Below are positions 17,418 through 26,941 of a stretch of DNA of 64,000 bases, in pieces. The DNA comes from Candidatus Eisenbergiella stercoravium (lineage in GTDB: Bacteria > Bacillota > Clostridia > Lachnospirales > Lachnospiraceae), in NCBI GenBank assembly GCA_019113175.1, contig DXHY01000001.1, forward strand, positions 1 through 64,000, written 5' to 3'. The translations under genes were made by a program, and so were the position numbers. Positions within the stretch are counted from its first letter, which is position 1. Each line of letters starts with the position of its first letter. Below the pieces are notes generated by a model, which saw nothing but the letters and a program-made list of their open reading frames with translations, was not told the DNA's origin and made no database searches.

Positions 17418-19991
17418 TTACAGCCCAAGCAGCCGTTTCGCAAGGCGTACCGCATCCGCGGCATCCTTTGCGTAGCCGTCCGCATGGATCTCATCTGCGT
17501 ATTCCTGAGTGATTACGGCACCGCCGATGATGATCTTGGCAGAAAGCTCCGCTTCCTGCGCAAGACGTATGACCTGCTTCATTTCCTGCATGGTCGTGGT
17601 CATCAGCGCGGAAAGACCGATCAGCGCCGCATGGTTTTCTCTGGCCGTACGGATGATGTCCTCTGACGGGACATCCTTGCCGAGGTCGATCACCTGAAAG
17701 CCGTAATTCTTCATCATCAGTGCAACCAGGTTTTTGCCGATATCATGAATATCTCCCTTCACGGTTGCCAGAACCACAACAGGAAGCTTTTCCCGGTTCT
17801 CATCCTGCAGCAGATATGGTTCCAGAACCCCGATAGAAAGCTTCATGGCTTCTGCTCCGGAAATCAGCTGGGGAAGGAAATATTTTCCGCAGTCAAACAG
17901 CTCTCCTACCCGGTTAATGGCGGGCATCAGGCAGTCATTGAGAATGGTCCCGGCTTCCAGGCCGCTTTCCAGCGCTTTTTCTGTGAGTGCGGCGATGCCG
18001 CTCCGGTTCCCCTTCAGCACCGCCTCATAGAGTTCGCCTCCCGGTCCGGCGGGAACAGACGGTGTATCTGCGGCAGCTGTTTTTCCAGCATCAGCCGCTT
18101 CTCCTGTATCAGCTTTTTCGGCATCAGCCGTTCTTCCTGTGCCGGGTGTATTTTGGCCGGAAAACTCCGGGGAACGGGCGGTCCGCACGGCAGAAGCAGC
18201 CGCTTCAGCTGCTTTCGCTGCCGCAGCCTCAGCCTTTGCGGCGCACTCATTGGCAAAGGCGATATAGCGTTCATCGGCTCCTTCCTTATGCAGCAGAAGA
18301 TCCGAAGCAAAGGCCGCGGCCATGAGCTGCTGCTGGGAAGGATTTGCGATGGCCATGGTCAGTCCGGCCTGGATTGCCATGGTCAGGAATGCGGTGTTTA
18401 CCTGAATCCGCCCGGGCAGACCGAAGGAGATATTGGACAGGCCCACCACCGTCGCAAAATCGTTTTGTCTGCAGTAACGGATGGTCTCCAGAGTTTCGGC
18501 CGCCGCCTCCGGATTGGCGCCTACTGTAGTCACCAGGCCGTCCACGATGATGTCCTCTTTTGTGAGCCCGAAAAAAGAAGCCCGTTTCCAGATTTTTTCA
18601 ATGATATCCTTCTTCTCCTGAAGGCTTCCCGGAAGCCCTGCATCGGAAAGGGGAAGAAGAATGAACATGGCTCCATATTTTTTTGCCATGGGGATCAGCT
18701 TTTCAAATTTTTCTGTTTCAAGAGAGATGGAATTGATCAGCGCCCGGCCCGGATACCGGCGAAGCGCCGCCTCCAGCACTTCAATATGGCTGGAATCCAG
18801 AGACAGAGGAAGCTGTGTGGCCTGTGTCACCTCGTCGACAGCCTGAAGCATCAGAGCCTTTTCATCCACTCCGCTCATTCCCATATTCACATCCAGAATT
18901 GCCGCTCCGGCCTCTTCCTGCTCTTCCGCGAACTGCACCGTTAAATCAAAGCGGCCCTCCCGCAGTTCAGCCTGCAGCTTTTTCTTGCCGGTGGGATTGA
19001 TCCGCTCTCCAATGACCAGAAAAGGATCGGAGGGGCCGAAGGAAACGGTTTTCCGTTCCGAGGTCAGATACCGGATTCCGTCCGGTCTTCTGGCGACACC
19101 GGCGGGTTTCTTCTCCCTTATGGCTTCGGCGAGTTGTCCGATGTGCTCCGGCGTGGTTCCGCAGCAGCCGCCGAGGATCACGGCTCCCGCCGCATATACC
19201 GCTTCCATTTCATGCGCAAAGGACGTGGCGTCCATGTCGTAAACCGTTTTGCCTGAGCTGTCCAGAGAGGGAAGACCGGCATTGGGCTTGGCGATAATGG
19301 AAATGCGGGTGACCGCCGCCATCCGGCGGATGACATCAGCCATCGCGTCCGGCCCGGTGGAACAGTTGGCGCCCACCGCGTCCGCGCCGAGACTCTCCAG
19401 AACGACGGCCGCCGTCTCCGCATCCGTTCCATAGAGACTTCTGCCGTCCTTTTCGAAGGTCATTGTGACCATGACAGGGAGATCCGGACAGGTTTCCTTT
19501 GCCGCGATCAGCGCGGCCCGGCATTCCTGCAGGCTCATCATGGTTTCCACCACCAGCAGATCCACGCCCGCCTCGGACAGATATCCGATCTGTTCCCGAT
19601 AAACATCCACCAGTTCTTCAAAATCCATCCGCCCGATGGGAGAAAGCTGTTCTCCCGTCATGGTCAGATCTCCGGCAATCAGGGTTTTCTCTCCGGCGGC
19701 ACGCCTGGAGGCTTCTACCAGAGCCAGATTCAGTTCGCGGATACTTCCTTCCAGTCCGTATTCCGCCAGTTTGATCCTGTTTGCCGTAAAAGTCGGTGCA
19801 TACAGGATGTCCGTTCCGGCGTCAACATATTCCTTCTGCAGGCCTGTCAGCACATCCGGATGCTCCGTAATCCACTCCTCCGGGCATGCGCCGCCGGGCA
19901 TACCGCGTGCCATCAGATTGGAGCCCGTTGCTCCGTCCAGTAGGACAATTCCCTTTTTTATCACAAATTCTCTGAATTCCTGTTTGGTCAT
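17418..19991 (-). CDS. metH: Cobalamin-dependent methionine synthase, MetH type without activation domain
   Basis: An 857-residue enzyme that moves a methyl group from methyltetrahydrofolate to homocysteine through cobalamin. The N-terminal homocysteine-binding domain (about 1-290) shows the zinc ligands in GANCSTGP and GGCCGTTPEH. A pterin-binding domain follows (about 320-580, GERINPTGKKKL). After an Ala/Thr-rich linker of about 60-70 residues (near 610-680) come the helical cap and the B12 domain with the DxHxxG motif in GDIHDIGKNLV. The C-terminal AdoMet reactivation domain is absent, as in many clostridial forms that use a separate activator. No activator gene is visible here. The ATG at 19991 has a weak AGAAG site. 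Confidence 0.92.
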   Translation of the reverse strand: MTKQEFREFVIKKGIVLLDGATGSNLMARGMPGGACPEEWITEHPDVLTGLQKEYVDAGTDILYAPTFTANRIKLAEYGLEGSIRELNLALVEASRRAAGEKTLIAGDLTMTGEQLSPIGRMDFEELVDVYREQIGYLSEAGVDLLVVETMMSLQECRAALIAAKETCPDLPVMVTMTFEKDGRSLYGTDAETAAVVLESLGADAVGANCSTGPDAMADVIRRMAAVTRISIIAKPNAGLPSLDSSGKTVYDMDATSFAHEMEAVYAAGAVILGGCCGTTPEHIGQLAEAIREKKPAGVARRPDGIRYLTSERKTVSFGPSDPFLVIGERINPTGKKKLQAELREGRFDLTVQFAEEQEEAGAAILDVNMGMSGVDEKALMLQAVDEVTQATQLPLSLDSSHIEVLEAALRRYPGRALINSISLETEKFEKLIPMAKKYGAMFILLPLSDAGLPGSLQEKKDIIEKIWKRASFFGLTKEDIIVDGLVTTVGANPEAAAETLETIRYCRQNDFATVVGLSNISFGLPGRIQVNTAFLTMAIQAGLTMAIANPSQQQLMAAAFASDLLLHKEGADERYIAFANECAAKAEAAAAKAAEAAASAVRTARSPEFSGQNTPGTGRTADAEKADTGEAADAGKTAAADTPSVPAGPGGELYEAVLKGNRSGIAALTEKALESGLEAGTILNDCLMPAINRVGELFDCGKYFLPQLISGAEAMKLSIGVLEPYLLQDENREKLPVVVLATVKGDIHDIGKNLVALMMKNYGFQVIDLGKDVPSEDIIRTARENHAALIGLSALMTTTMQEMKQVIRLAQEAELSAKIIIGGAVITQEYADEIHADGYAKDAADAVRLAKRLLGL

Positions 19992-20096
19992 TGCTTTTCT
20001 TCTGCCTTTCTGATTCTGCTTTGCAAATATGAAACATTTTATCATGATTTCCGGGAAAATGGAAGATACCGGAGTTATCCACCGTCGAAGTAACGG

Positions 20097-20125
20097 TTGA
20101 GCGACATTGCTGTATATGTTATAAT
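20097..20125 (+). promoter_or_regulatory. Promoter of the 205-residue lipoprotein gene
   Basis: TTGAGC (20097-20102) and TATAAT (20120-20125) are 17 bases apart, with an extended -10 TG one base before the hexamer. The start codon is 54 bases downstream. Confidence 0.65.
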
Positions 20126-20178
20126 CAGCGGTATGATATTTGATATTACACTTTTCAGATAAAGGCGGAGGAAGCGTT

Positions 20179-20796
20179 ATGCGGATTCGGACAGAAGGAT
20201 ATGGATTTCAGGAAAAATGGCCTGCGGAAGGTTGTAACAGTCGTCTGCAGACAGGAAGCCGTCCGGCGGCTGTTTTGGCCTTTGCGGCCCGGAAAGCGGT
20301 TCGCAGGGTCTGTTCTCTGACATGCTGCTTCTTCTTCTGTCTCCCTCTGCTGTTTTTGTCCGGCTGCGGAAAGGATCAGGAGCTGGAGCAGTTCTATTCG
20401 GAAATGGAAACCTTTACGGAACAGGCAGATCTGGATTTCCAGGCGCTTTCCGGCATCGATCCCTCTTCGGAAACTGCTGTGGACGATCTGCTCTCCGCCA
20501 TGGATTCCCTGTCAGAAACCTTTCAGCTGCTTGCGGATATCTCTGTTCCGGAGGAATTTTCTTCCATCGAAGAAATCGCGGATGAAGCCTCTTCCTATAT
20601 GACGGAGGCGGCCAGCCTGTATCATGAAGCCTATGCGGATGGAGGTTATGCGGAAAACATTGCAGCCATGGCACAGGAGAATTATGACCGGGCAGTCATG
20701 CGTATGAACATCATCTCCGAAGTCCTGCAGGGAGAAACGCCGACGGACGCCTCCGTTACGGTGACGACAGAAACGGGATCTGCCGCTTCCGAGTGA
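20179..20796 (+). CDS. Putative lipoprotein, unknown function
   Basis: I do not recognise a family. The 205-residue product has an unusually long basic N-terminus (about 45 residues), then a hydrophobic segment rich in Cys and Phe ending in the lipobox LSGC, so Lgt and the lipoprotein signal peptidase would anchor it outside the membrane. The mature part is acidic and helical (EQFYSEMETFTEQADLDFQA) and ends in a Thr/Ser tail. The start at 20179 follows GGAGG; a later Met could give a more normal signal peptide. It stands alone with its own promoter and terminator, divergent from metH. Confidence 0.78.
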   Translation: MRIRTEGYGFQEKWPAEGCNSRLQTGSRPAAVLAFAARKAVRRVCSLTCCFFFCLPLLFLSGCGKDQELEQFYSEMETFTEQADLDFQALSGIDPSSETAVDDLLSAMDSLSETFQLLADISVPEEFSSIEEIADEASSYMTEAASLYHEAYADGGYAENIAAMAQENYDRAVMRMNIISEVLQGETPTDASVTVTTETGSAASE

Positions 20797-20798
20797 AG

Positions 20799-20849
20799 CA
20801 GGGCTGCCGTCCATGCTGAAGCTTCAGCAGGACGGCAGCCCTGTTTTTC
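20799..20849 (+). terminator. Terminator of the lipoprotein gene
   Basis: A 14-bp perfect stem (20799-20812 with 20830-20843) encloses an inner palindrome TGCTGAAG/CTTCAGCA and is followed by TTTTTC. Confidence 0.9.
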
Positions 20850-20913
20850 TGTCGTTTTATTTTTCCGTTATGAAAGATGCCGGTCTCGTTCAGGCAGTTT
20901 CAGCAATCCGCTG

Positions 20914-23535
20914 TCATTTATCCGCAATTGCCGCCTGTGCTGCCGCAAGTCTCGCAATGGGAACGCGGAACGGCGAGCAGGATACATAGTTCAGACCGAT
21001 GCGGTGGCAGAATTCGATGGAGGAAGGATCTCCGCCGTGCTCGCCGCAGATGCCCAGTTTAAGATCCGGACGGGTGTTGCGGCCCTTTTCCGCCGCCATG
21101 CGGATGAGCTGTCCCACGCCGTTCTGATCCAGCTTGGCGAACGGATCGGATTCATAAATCTTGCTCTTATAGTAGTCAACCAGGAACTTGCCCGCATCGT
21201 CACGGGAGAAGCCGTAGGTCATCTGGGTCAGGTCATTGGTTCCGAAGGAGAAGAACTCCGCTTCTTCAGCGATCTCATTGGCCAGAAGAGCCGCGCGCGG
21301 AATCTCGATCATGGTCCCGATATGGTAGGTGATATCGGAATTTCTCTCCGCCTTCACCTTCTCTGCGGTTTCCACTACCACGTCCTTGACGAACTTCAGC
21401 TCCTTTTTATCTCCGACGAGAGGAATCATGATCTCGGGAACAATGTTGAAGCCCTTCTCTTCCTTCACCTCAATGGCTGCCTCAATGACCGCTCTGGTCT
21501 GCATCCTTGCGATCTCAGGGTAGGTGACGGACAGGCGGCAGCCTCTGTGGCCCATCATCGGGTTAAACTCATGCAGGCTGTCACAGGTAGCCTTCACTTC
21601 CGCAACGCTCAGATTCATCTCAACGGCCAGCTCTTCAATATCCTTTTCTTCCGTGGGCACGAATTCATGGAGCGGAGGATCCAGGAAGCGGATGGTAACC
21701 GGGTTCTCTCCCATCACCTCATAAATCGCCTTGAAATCGCCCTTCTGGAAAGGAATCAGCTCGTTCAGAGCAGCTTCTCTGGCTTCCGTAGTGGTGGAAA
21801 GGATCATCTTACGGATCTTCGGAATTCTTTCAGGCGCAAAGAACATGTGCTCGGTACGGCACAGCCCGATGCCTTCCGCTCCAAGTCTCAGAGCATTTGC
21901 CGCATCCTCCGGCGTATCCGCGTTGGTGCGAACCTGAAGCTTCCGGAAGGAATCCGCCCACTCCATAATCCGTTTGAAATTGCCGCTGATCGTGGCATCC
22001 TGGGTAGCGATATCTCCATCATAAATCTTTCCGGTGGAGCCGTCCAGGGAAATGTAATCACCTTCATGATAGGTTTTTCCGCCAAGAGTGAAGAATTTTG
22101 CCTCTTCATCAATTACAATGTCGCCGCAGCCGGAAATGCAGGCGGTTCCCATGCCTCTCGCTACAACAGCCGCGTGGGAGGTCATGCCGCCGCGTACGGT
22201 CAGAACGCCTTCTGCCGCATGCATGCCTTCGATATCCTCCGGAGAGGTCTCCAGTCTGACCAGAATGACTCTTTCTCCACTTTCATGCGCTTCCTTGGCC
22301 TCATTCGCAGTGAAATAGATCTTTCCTGCCGCAGCGCCGGGGGATGCGGGCAGAGCCTGTCCAATCACAAGGCCGTTCTTCAGGGCTTCGGGATCAAAGG
22401 TAGGATGAAGGAGCTGGTCGAGAGACTTTGCCTCAATACGGCTCACCGCTTCTTCAGGCGTAATCATGCCTTCGTCAACCAGATCGCAGGCGATCTGCAG
22501 GGCTGCGGGGGCTGTCCGCTTTCCGTTTCTGGTCTGCAGGAAGTAGAGCTTTCCTTCTTCGATGGTGAATTCCATATCCTGCATGTCGCGGTAATGCTTC
22601 TCAAGACTGGTTGCGATCTCGATGAACTGTTTATAGCATTCAGGAAGATCCTCTTCCAGACGTGTGATCGGCTGGGGGGTCCGGATTCCGGCAACCACGT
22701 CTTCACCCTGGGCGTTGATCAGATATTCTCCATAAATTCCCTTTGCGCCTGTGGAAGGATTTCTTGTAAATGCCACGCCGGTTCCGGAGGTATTTCCCAT
22801 GTTTCCGAATACCATGGACTGCACGTTGACAGCGGTTCCCCAGTCACTGGGAATGTCGTTCATTCTGCGGTAGACGATGGCACGCTCGTTATCCCAGGAA
22901 CGGAATACGGCCTTGACAGCCTCCATGAGCTGCACCCTGGGATCCTGGGGAAAATCCTCTCCCATCCTGTCCTTGTAAATCGCCTTGAAGCGGGCGATAA
23001 CCTCCTTCAGATCGTCCGCCGTCAGATCTGTATCAAAGCTTGCGCCCTTGGCTTCCTTAATCTCATCAAGCACCCTTTCAAAAAGGGATTTGGGGACTTC
23101 CATTACCACATCCGAAAACATCTGGATGAATCTGCGGTAGGAATCATAGGCAAATCTGGGATTTCCAGTCTTTTTGGCAAAACCTTCCACGGAAATATCG
23201 GTAAGACCCAGATTCAGGATCGTATCCATCATGCCGGGCATGGATGCTCTGGCACCGGAACGAACCGAAACAAGAAGAGGATTTTCCGTGTCGCCGAAGG
23301 TCTTTCCCTGCTGCTTTTCCAGTTCGGAAAGCGCGTCAAAGATCTGGCCCTGAATTTCATCAGAAATCTGCCTTCCATTGTTGTAGTAATCCGTGCAGGC
23401 TTCTGTGGTCACGGTGAAGCCCTGCGGAATGGGAAGGCCCAGGTTGGTCATCTCTGCCAGATTGGCGCCCTTCCCGCCAAGAAGGGCCCGCATGTCAGCG
23501 TTTCCTTCCTTAAATGAATAAACCCATTTTGCCAT
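20914..23535 (-). CDS. ppdK: Pyruvate, phosphate dikinase
   Basis: An 873-residue enzyme that interconverts pyruvate + ATP + phosphate with phosphoenolpyruvate + AMP + diphosphate, typical of anaerobic glycolysis or gluconeogenesis. The N-terminal ATP-grasp domain shows LLGGKGANLAEMTNLGLPIP, the swivelling domain has the phosphohistidine in GGMTSHAAVVARGMG, and the C-terminal TIM barrel has the PEP site with GEHGGDPSS and the FGTNDLTQ motif. The length is standard. Start at 23535 follows AAAGGGGG. It is transcribed alone, about 445 bases after the GlyRS gene. Confidence 0.97.
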   Translation of the reverse strand: MAKWVYSFKEGNADMRALLGGKGANLAEMTNLGLPIPQGFTVTTEACTDYYNNGRQISDEIQGQIFDALSELEKQQGKTFGDTENPLLVSVRSGARASMPGMMDTILNLGLTDISVEGFAKKTGNPRFAYDSYRRFIQMFSDVVMEVPKSLFERVLDEIKEAKGASFDTDLTADDLKEVIARFKAIYKDRMGEDFPQDPRVQLMEAVKAVFRSWDNERAIVYRRMNDIPSDWGTAVNVQSMVFGNMGNTSGTGVAFTRNPSTGAKGIYGEYLINAQGEDVVAGIRTPQPITRLEEDLPECYKQFIEIATSLEKHYRDMQDMEFTIEEGKLYFLQTRNGKRTAPAALQIACDLVDEGMITPEEAVSRIEAKSLDQLLHPTFDPEALKNGLVIGQALPASPGAAAGKIYFTANEAKEAHESGERVILVRLETSPEDIEGMHAAEGVLTVRGGMTSHAAVVARGMGTACISGCGDIVIDEEAKFFTLGGKTYHEGDYISLDGSTGKIYDGDIATQDATISGNFKRIMEWADSFRKLQVRTNADTPEDAANALRLGAEGIGLCRTEHMFFAPERIPKIRKMILSTTTEAREAALNELIPFQKGDFKAIYEVMGENPVTIRFLDPPLHEFVPTEEKDIEELAVEMNLSVAEVKATCDSLHEFNPMMGHRGCRLSVTYPEIARMQTRAVIEAAIEVKEEKGFNIVPEIMIPLVGDKKELKFVKDVVVETAEKVKAERNSDITYHIGTMIEIPRAALLANEIAEEAEFFSFGTNDLTQMTYGFSRDDAGKFLVDYYKSKIYESDPFAKLDQNGVGQLIRMAAEKGRNTRPDLKLGICGEHGGDPSSIEFCHRIGLNYVSCSPFRVPIARLAAAQAAIADK

Positions 23536-23802
23536 GTAATCAGTTCCCCCTTTGAACGAAATATTTGGTAATGGTCTCCAGACAAAAGCTTTTTTGGTAC
23601 TTATGTCTGTCATTGCGAAACCATTATAACATAGCTTTCTGCATAATGCACGTAAAACTTGTCATTTTTTAGATAAATTTCCGCACTTTTACAGGAAAAT
23701 TGTTCATTTCCTACAAATTACTGCCCGGCGCTGTCAATTTCAGGGGGATTTCAGCTTTCAGATTCTGAAGTTTGTCTGATAATGGATTTTTTTATAAAAA
23801 AA

Positions 23803-23830
23803 ATCCCGCTTGCGGGATTCTCCCGGCAAT
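23803..23830 (-). terminator. Hairpin with T-run between glyRS and ppdK
   Basis: AATCCCGC / GCGGGATT (23812-19 with 23822-29) is followed on the minus strand by a long T-run. The 445-base gap 23536-23980 also holds a CG-rich imperfect repeat block around 23825-23900 and the elements below, but no gene. Confidence 0.6.
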
Positions 23831-23901
23831 CGAAGATTGCCTGCGCGGCGGCTCGCGTAAGCGACATCTTCCTTTCCGCCGCAGTGCAATCCACCGGAGG
23901 T

Positions 23902-23940
23902 TTTTATACGATAGGAAATGAAATGTCCTATCGTATAAAA
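23902..23940. repeat. Perfect 15-bp palindrome
   Basis: TTTTATACGATAGGA (23902-23916) and its exact inverse (23926-23940) flank a nine-base loop. It touches the T-run of the GlyRS terminator. It resembles a dispersed intergenic palindrome or a protein-binding site; no second copy is visible in this window. Confidence 0.7.
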
Positions 23941-23968
23941 AAACCGGGGCTCTAATACCCCGGTTTAT
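23933..23968 (-). terminator. Terminator of the GlyRS gene
   Basis: AAACCGGGG / CCCCGGTTT stem (23941-49 with 23958-66) followed on the minus strand by a T-run that merges with the palindrome. Confidence 0.85.
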
Positions 23969-23980
23969 TAATAGAAACCT

Positions 23981-25369
23981 TTAAAAATCAAACTTATCCG
24001 CGAACCAGGCCTCGAGACCATCGATCGGCACTCTCTCCTGTTCCATGGAATCACGGAAACGAATGGTCACGCAGCCGTCTGTCTCGGAATCAAAATCGTA
24101 GGTCACGCAGAAGGGCGTTCCGATTTCGTCCTGGCGGCGGTAACGCTTACCGATATTGCCTCTGTCGTCAAACTCGCAGTTATATTTCTGAGACAGTCTG
24201 TCGTAAATCTTTTCCGCGCCCTCATTCAGCTTCTTGGAAAGCGGGAGAACACCGATCTTTACAGGTGCAAGAGCCGGATGGAAATGCAGCACAGTTCTCA
24301 CATCGCCCTCTCCGATTTCCTCCTCATCATAGGCGGAGCAGAGGAAGGCGAGAACCACGCGGTCAGCGCCCAGGGAAGGCTCGATGACGTAAGGAATATA
24401 CCTCACGTTCTTCTGATCGTCAAAATAGCTCAGATCCTGTCCGGATACCTCGGCGTGACGGCTCAGATCATAGTCGGTTCTGTCCGCAATGCCCCACAGC
24501 TCGCCCCATCCAAACGGGAACAGGAATTCAATATCCGTCGTGGCTTTGGAATAGAAGGAAAGCTCCTCCTTCTCATGATCCCTCACGCGCATTTCCTCAT
24601 CCTTCATGCCGAGAGACTTCAGCCAGTCAATACAGAACTGCTTCCAGTAAGCAAACCATTCCAGGTCGGTATCCGGTTCACAGAAAAATTCCAGCTCCAT
24701 CTGTTCAAATTCGCGGGTACGGAAGGTGAAGTTACCGGGTGTGATCTCGTTACGGAAGGATTTTCCGATCTGACCGATGCCGAACGGGATCTTCTTCCGG
24801 GAGGTACGCTGCACGTTCTTGAAGTTGACAAAAATGCCCTGTGCGGTTTCCGGACGCAGATACACGGTATTCTTCGCATCTTCAGTTACTCCCTGGAATG
24901 TCTTGAACATCAGGTTGAACTGACGGATTTCCGTGAAGTTATGCTTCCCGCAGGTCGGACAGGGAATATTATGTTCGTTGATGAAATCCATCATCTTTTC
25001 CTGGCTCCAGCCATCAACGGAACCATCCAGCTGAATGCCGTTTTCTTCCGCGTAATCCTCGATCAGCTTATCCGCACGGAAACGTTCATGACACTCACGG
25101 CAGTCCATCAGAGGATCGGAGAAGCCGCCCAGATGACCGCTTGCCACCCAGGTCTGCGGATTCATCAGAATGGCGCAGTCCACGCCCACATTGTAGCGGT
25201 TTCCTGTAATAAATTTCTGCCACCATGCCTTCTTCACATTATTCTTCAGCTCCACGCCAAGGTTGCCGTAATCCCAGGTGTTCGCAAGACCGCCGTAGAT
25301 TTCGGAGCCCGGATACACAAAGCCTCTCGCCTTTGCAAGCGCCACAATCTTTTCCATCGTTTTTTCCAT
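23981..25369 (-). CDS. glyS: Glycyl-tRNA synthetase (single-chain dimeric type)
   Basis: A 462-residue class II synthetase of the alpha2 type used by many Gram-positive bacteria, archaea and eukaryotes, rather than the two-subunit form. It opens [20 protein letters not shown] with [10 protein letters not shown], carries motif 2 in [16 protein letters not shown] and motif 3 in [13 protein letters not shown], and ends with an anticodon-binding domain ([12 protein letters not shown] onwards). The insertion domain with paired cysteines (RECHERF, CPTCGKH) may bind zinc. The ATG follows AGAGGAAG. No T-box leader is visible. The gene order with recO and era is common in clostridia. Confidence 0.96.
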   Translation of the reverse strand: MEKTMEKIVALAKARGFVYPGSEIYGGLANTWDYGNLGVELKNNVKKAWWQKFITGNRYNVGVDCAILMNPQTWVASGHLGGFSDPLMDCRECHERFRADKLIEDYAEENGIQLDGSVDGWSQEKMMDFINEHNIPCPTCGKHNFTEIRQFNLMFKTFQGVTEDAKNTVYLRPETAQGIFVNFKNVQRTSRKKIPFGIGQIGKSFRNEITPGNFTFRTREFEQMELEFFCEPDTDLEWFAYWKQFCIDWLKSLGMKDEEMRVRDHEKEELSFYSKATTDIEFLFPFGWGELWGIADRTDYDLSRHAEVSGQDLSYFDDQKNVRYIPYVIEPSLGADRVVLAFLCSAYDEEEIGEGDVRTVLHFHPALAPVKIGVLPLSKKLNEGAEKIYDRLSQKYNCEFDDRGNIGKRYRRQDEIGTPFCVTYDFDSETDGCVTIRFRDSMEQERVPIDGLEAWFADKFDF

Positions 25370-25384
25370 AACTTCCTCTTTTCC

Positions 25385-25488
25385 TGCCGTATCAGCGGCA
25401 TTTTATTCTATAGAAAAAAGGCAGTGCCTTTTTTCCGGGGAAAAATCCTTGATTCTTCCCGCCTCTTTTTCCTGCCGCGTCGGCGGCA
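25385..25488. repeat. Two copies of a TGCCG...CGGCA hairpin before the GlyRS gene
   Basis: TGCCGTATCAGCGGCA (25385-25400) and TGCCGCGTCGGCGGCA (25473-25488) lie 88 bases apart in similar contexts (on the minus strand an A-rich stretch, the hairpin, then GGAAAAAGAGG-like sequence). The copy nearest glyS is directly followed by its ribosome site. Between them is a further imperfect inverted repeat of AAAAAAGGCA type. The gap 25370-25528 holds no gene. Confidence 0.6.
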
Positions 25489-25528
25489 TTATGTTTCTCT
25501 GAAAAAGGCGAAGCCTCTTTCAGCACCC

Positions 25529-26113
25529 TTACCTGAAAATGATATAGGAAAGCGCCTGGGAATCCGTAACCGCCGCTTCTCTGCTTCCGGTCACCTCTAC
25601 ACCTGCACTGGCGTACAGGATATCCGCATAGGGCTTCACCACAATGGGCTCGCGGACAACAATGATATGCCTGTCGCCCATTTCCAGAATATCCGGTCTG
25701 CTGATCGTTGTTCCTTCCTCCTGTGCGCTTACAAGCTCAATATCCAGATCATAACCGGCGTTGAAGGCTTCCAGAACCGTTCCGCAGAAAAGCGCCTGCC
25801 TGTAAAAAGAAGAATAATCCTCCGCACCCCGGAATGTCATTACCATGGTGATAACGCCATCCGTAACCTCTGCGGAATCAACGGAAATCCGGTTGCTTCC
25901 GGCGCTCTCGTTATAGGCGTCAACCTGTTCCTGCACCTGGGCTTCCAGTTCATCCAGACTGTAATAGGACGCCGAGAAATCTTCCACAATGGTATGAATG
26001 ACTTCCCCGTTTTTCCGAAATTCCAGGGATGTCACATCTTCCGTGCTTTTGTTCCCACCGCATCCGGCAAGCAGCAGAGCCGCGGCCAGAAGAAGCAAAA
26101 CTGTTTTTCGCAT
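25529..26113 (-). CDS. Putative lipoprotein
   Basis: A 194-residue exported lipoprotein. Signal peptide MRKTVLLLLAAALLLAGC ends in the lipobox LAGC; the mature protein has a strand-helix pattern (VTSLEFRKNGEVIHTIVEDF...) and a helix with LDELEAQVQEQVDAYNESAG. The family is unknown to me; similar proteins are found next to recO and glyS in gut clostridia, but I cannot name a domain with certainty. It is on the same strand as recO with a gap of 180 bases. Confidence 0.8.
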   Translation of the reverse strand: MRKTVLLLLAAALLLAGCGGNKSTEDVTSLEFRKNGEVIHTIVEDFSASYYSLDELEAQVQEQVDAYNESAGSNRISVDSAEVTDGVITMVMTFRGAEDYSSFYRQALFCGTVLEAFNAGYDLDIELVSAQEEGTTISRPDILEMGDRHIIVVREPIVVKPYADILYASAGVEVTGSREAAVTDSQALSYIIFR

Positions 26114-26293
26114 ATAGAAAACCTCACATTTTATCGCATATCTTCCCCATCATTCATGAATACATCTTCCCCATTATATCTGACCTTTTTTTGTTTTTCA
26201 ACACAAATTTTCGGCGGAAGCATCCGACAGGCTCCGAAGCGGCAGGGGCAGACTCCGGCGGTGCATGCCCTGACGCAGTATTGGGTTCCGTAT

Positions 26294-26941
26294 CTAAAGC
26301 GTATTCAGAATTTCCAGACTGTGAAAAGGCTCGTTCAGGAAACGTTTTCGATAAAAGGACGCAAGCCGCTTCAGCTCCCCCAGCACCTGTGGGCTGACCG
26401 TAAAGGTGTACAGCTTTTCCACGGGAGCAGTCGTCATATAATGAATGGCATAACGCGTGGAATCCTGCCATTTCGATTCATCAGGCAGGCCCGGGAATTC
26501 GCCGTTAATCACTATGGTCCGGATCTCAAATATGTAGCGTACCAGCTCCTTTGGAATACTGGCTGCCGACAGCGCCCGCAGAGACTGATAAAGGAGCTTC
26601 AGAAGCTCCCTCTCGTCGTTGTTTTCTCTTGCACAATAGTCACAGATTTCCAGAAAATACATCCCGTAGCATGCACCTTCAAAATCCTTTCGAAGGGTCT
26701 CAAAATAATTGGAAATGGATGCCTCCGTCAGGGTATAGGAATTCCTCCCCGCATACAGCCCGAACTGCCCGAAGGAAAAAGGGCAGGTAGGGGCGAGCAG
26801 GCGGCTGTTCTGCTTCCTTGCACCTCTGGCAAAAGCCGCAAGCTTGCCCCTTTCCCTTGTCAGGATGACCACTCTTTTGTCATATTCACCGACCGGCTCT
26901 GCCTTCAGGACGAGGCCTGTCATCGTAAGTAAATCCTGCAT
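26294..26941 (-). CDS. recO: DNA repair protein RecO
   Basis: A 215-residue RecO, which helps load RecA by displacing SSB during recombinational repair. The N-terminal OB-fold is clear (LVLKAEPVGEYDKRVVILTR then ERGKLAAFARGARK), followed by the helical domain ending LYQSLRALSA and IFEIRTIVINGEFP. The four-cysteine zinc site seen in many RecO proteins is missing, and the C-terminal part is about 30 residues shorter than usual. The neighbourhood (era, yqzL, recO) supports the assignment. Start ATG at 26941 overlaps the upstream yqzL frame. Confidence 0.88.
   Translation of the reverse strand: MQDLLTMTGLVLKAEPVGEYDKRVVILTRERGKLAAFARGARKQNSRLLAPTCPFSFGQFGLYAGRNSYTLTEASISNYFETLRKDFEGACYGMYFLEICDYCARENNDERELLKLLYQSLRALSAASIPKELVRYIFEIRTIVINGEFPGLPDESKWQDSTRYAIHYMTTAPVEKLYTFTVSPQVLGELKRLASFYRKRFLNEPFHSLEILNTL

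Noticed and set aside
21004-23517. 837-codon plus-strand frame opposite ppdK
   Set aside because: It is the antisense shadow of a clearly conserved enzyme gene; the translation shows no domain and the GC-rich codon pattern explains the lack of stops.
25370-25528. T-box leader before the glycyl-tRNA synthetase gene
   Set aside because: The T-box core (GGGUGGNACC-like) is absent; only short GC hairpins occur.
24278-26932. 884-codon plus-strand frame across glyS, the lipoprotein gene and recO
   Set aside because: It spans three real minus-strand genes and their gaps, so it cannot be a gene; it is chance absence of stops.
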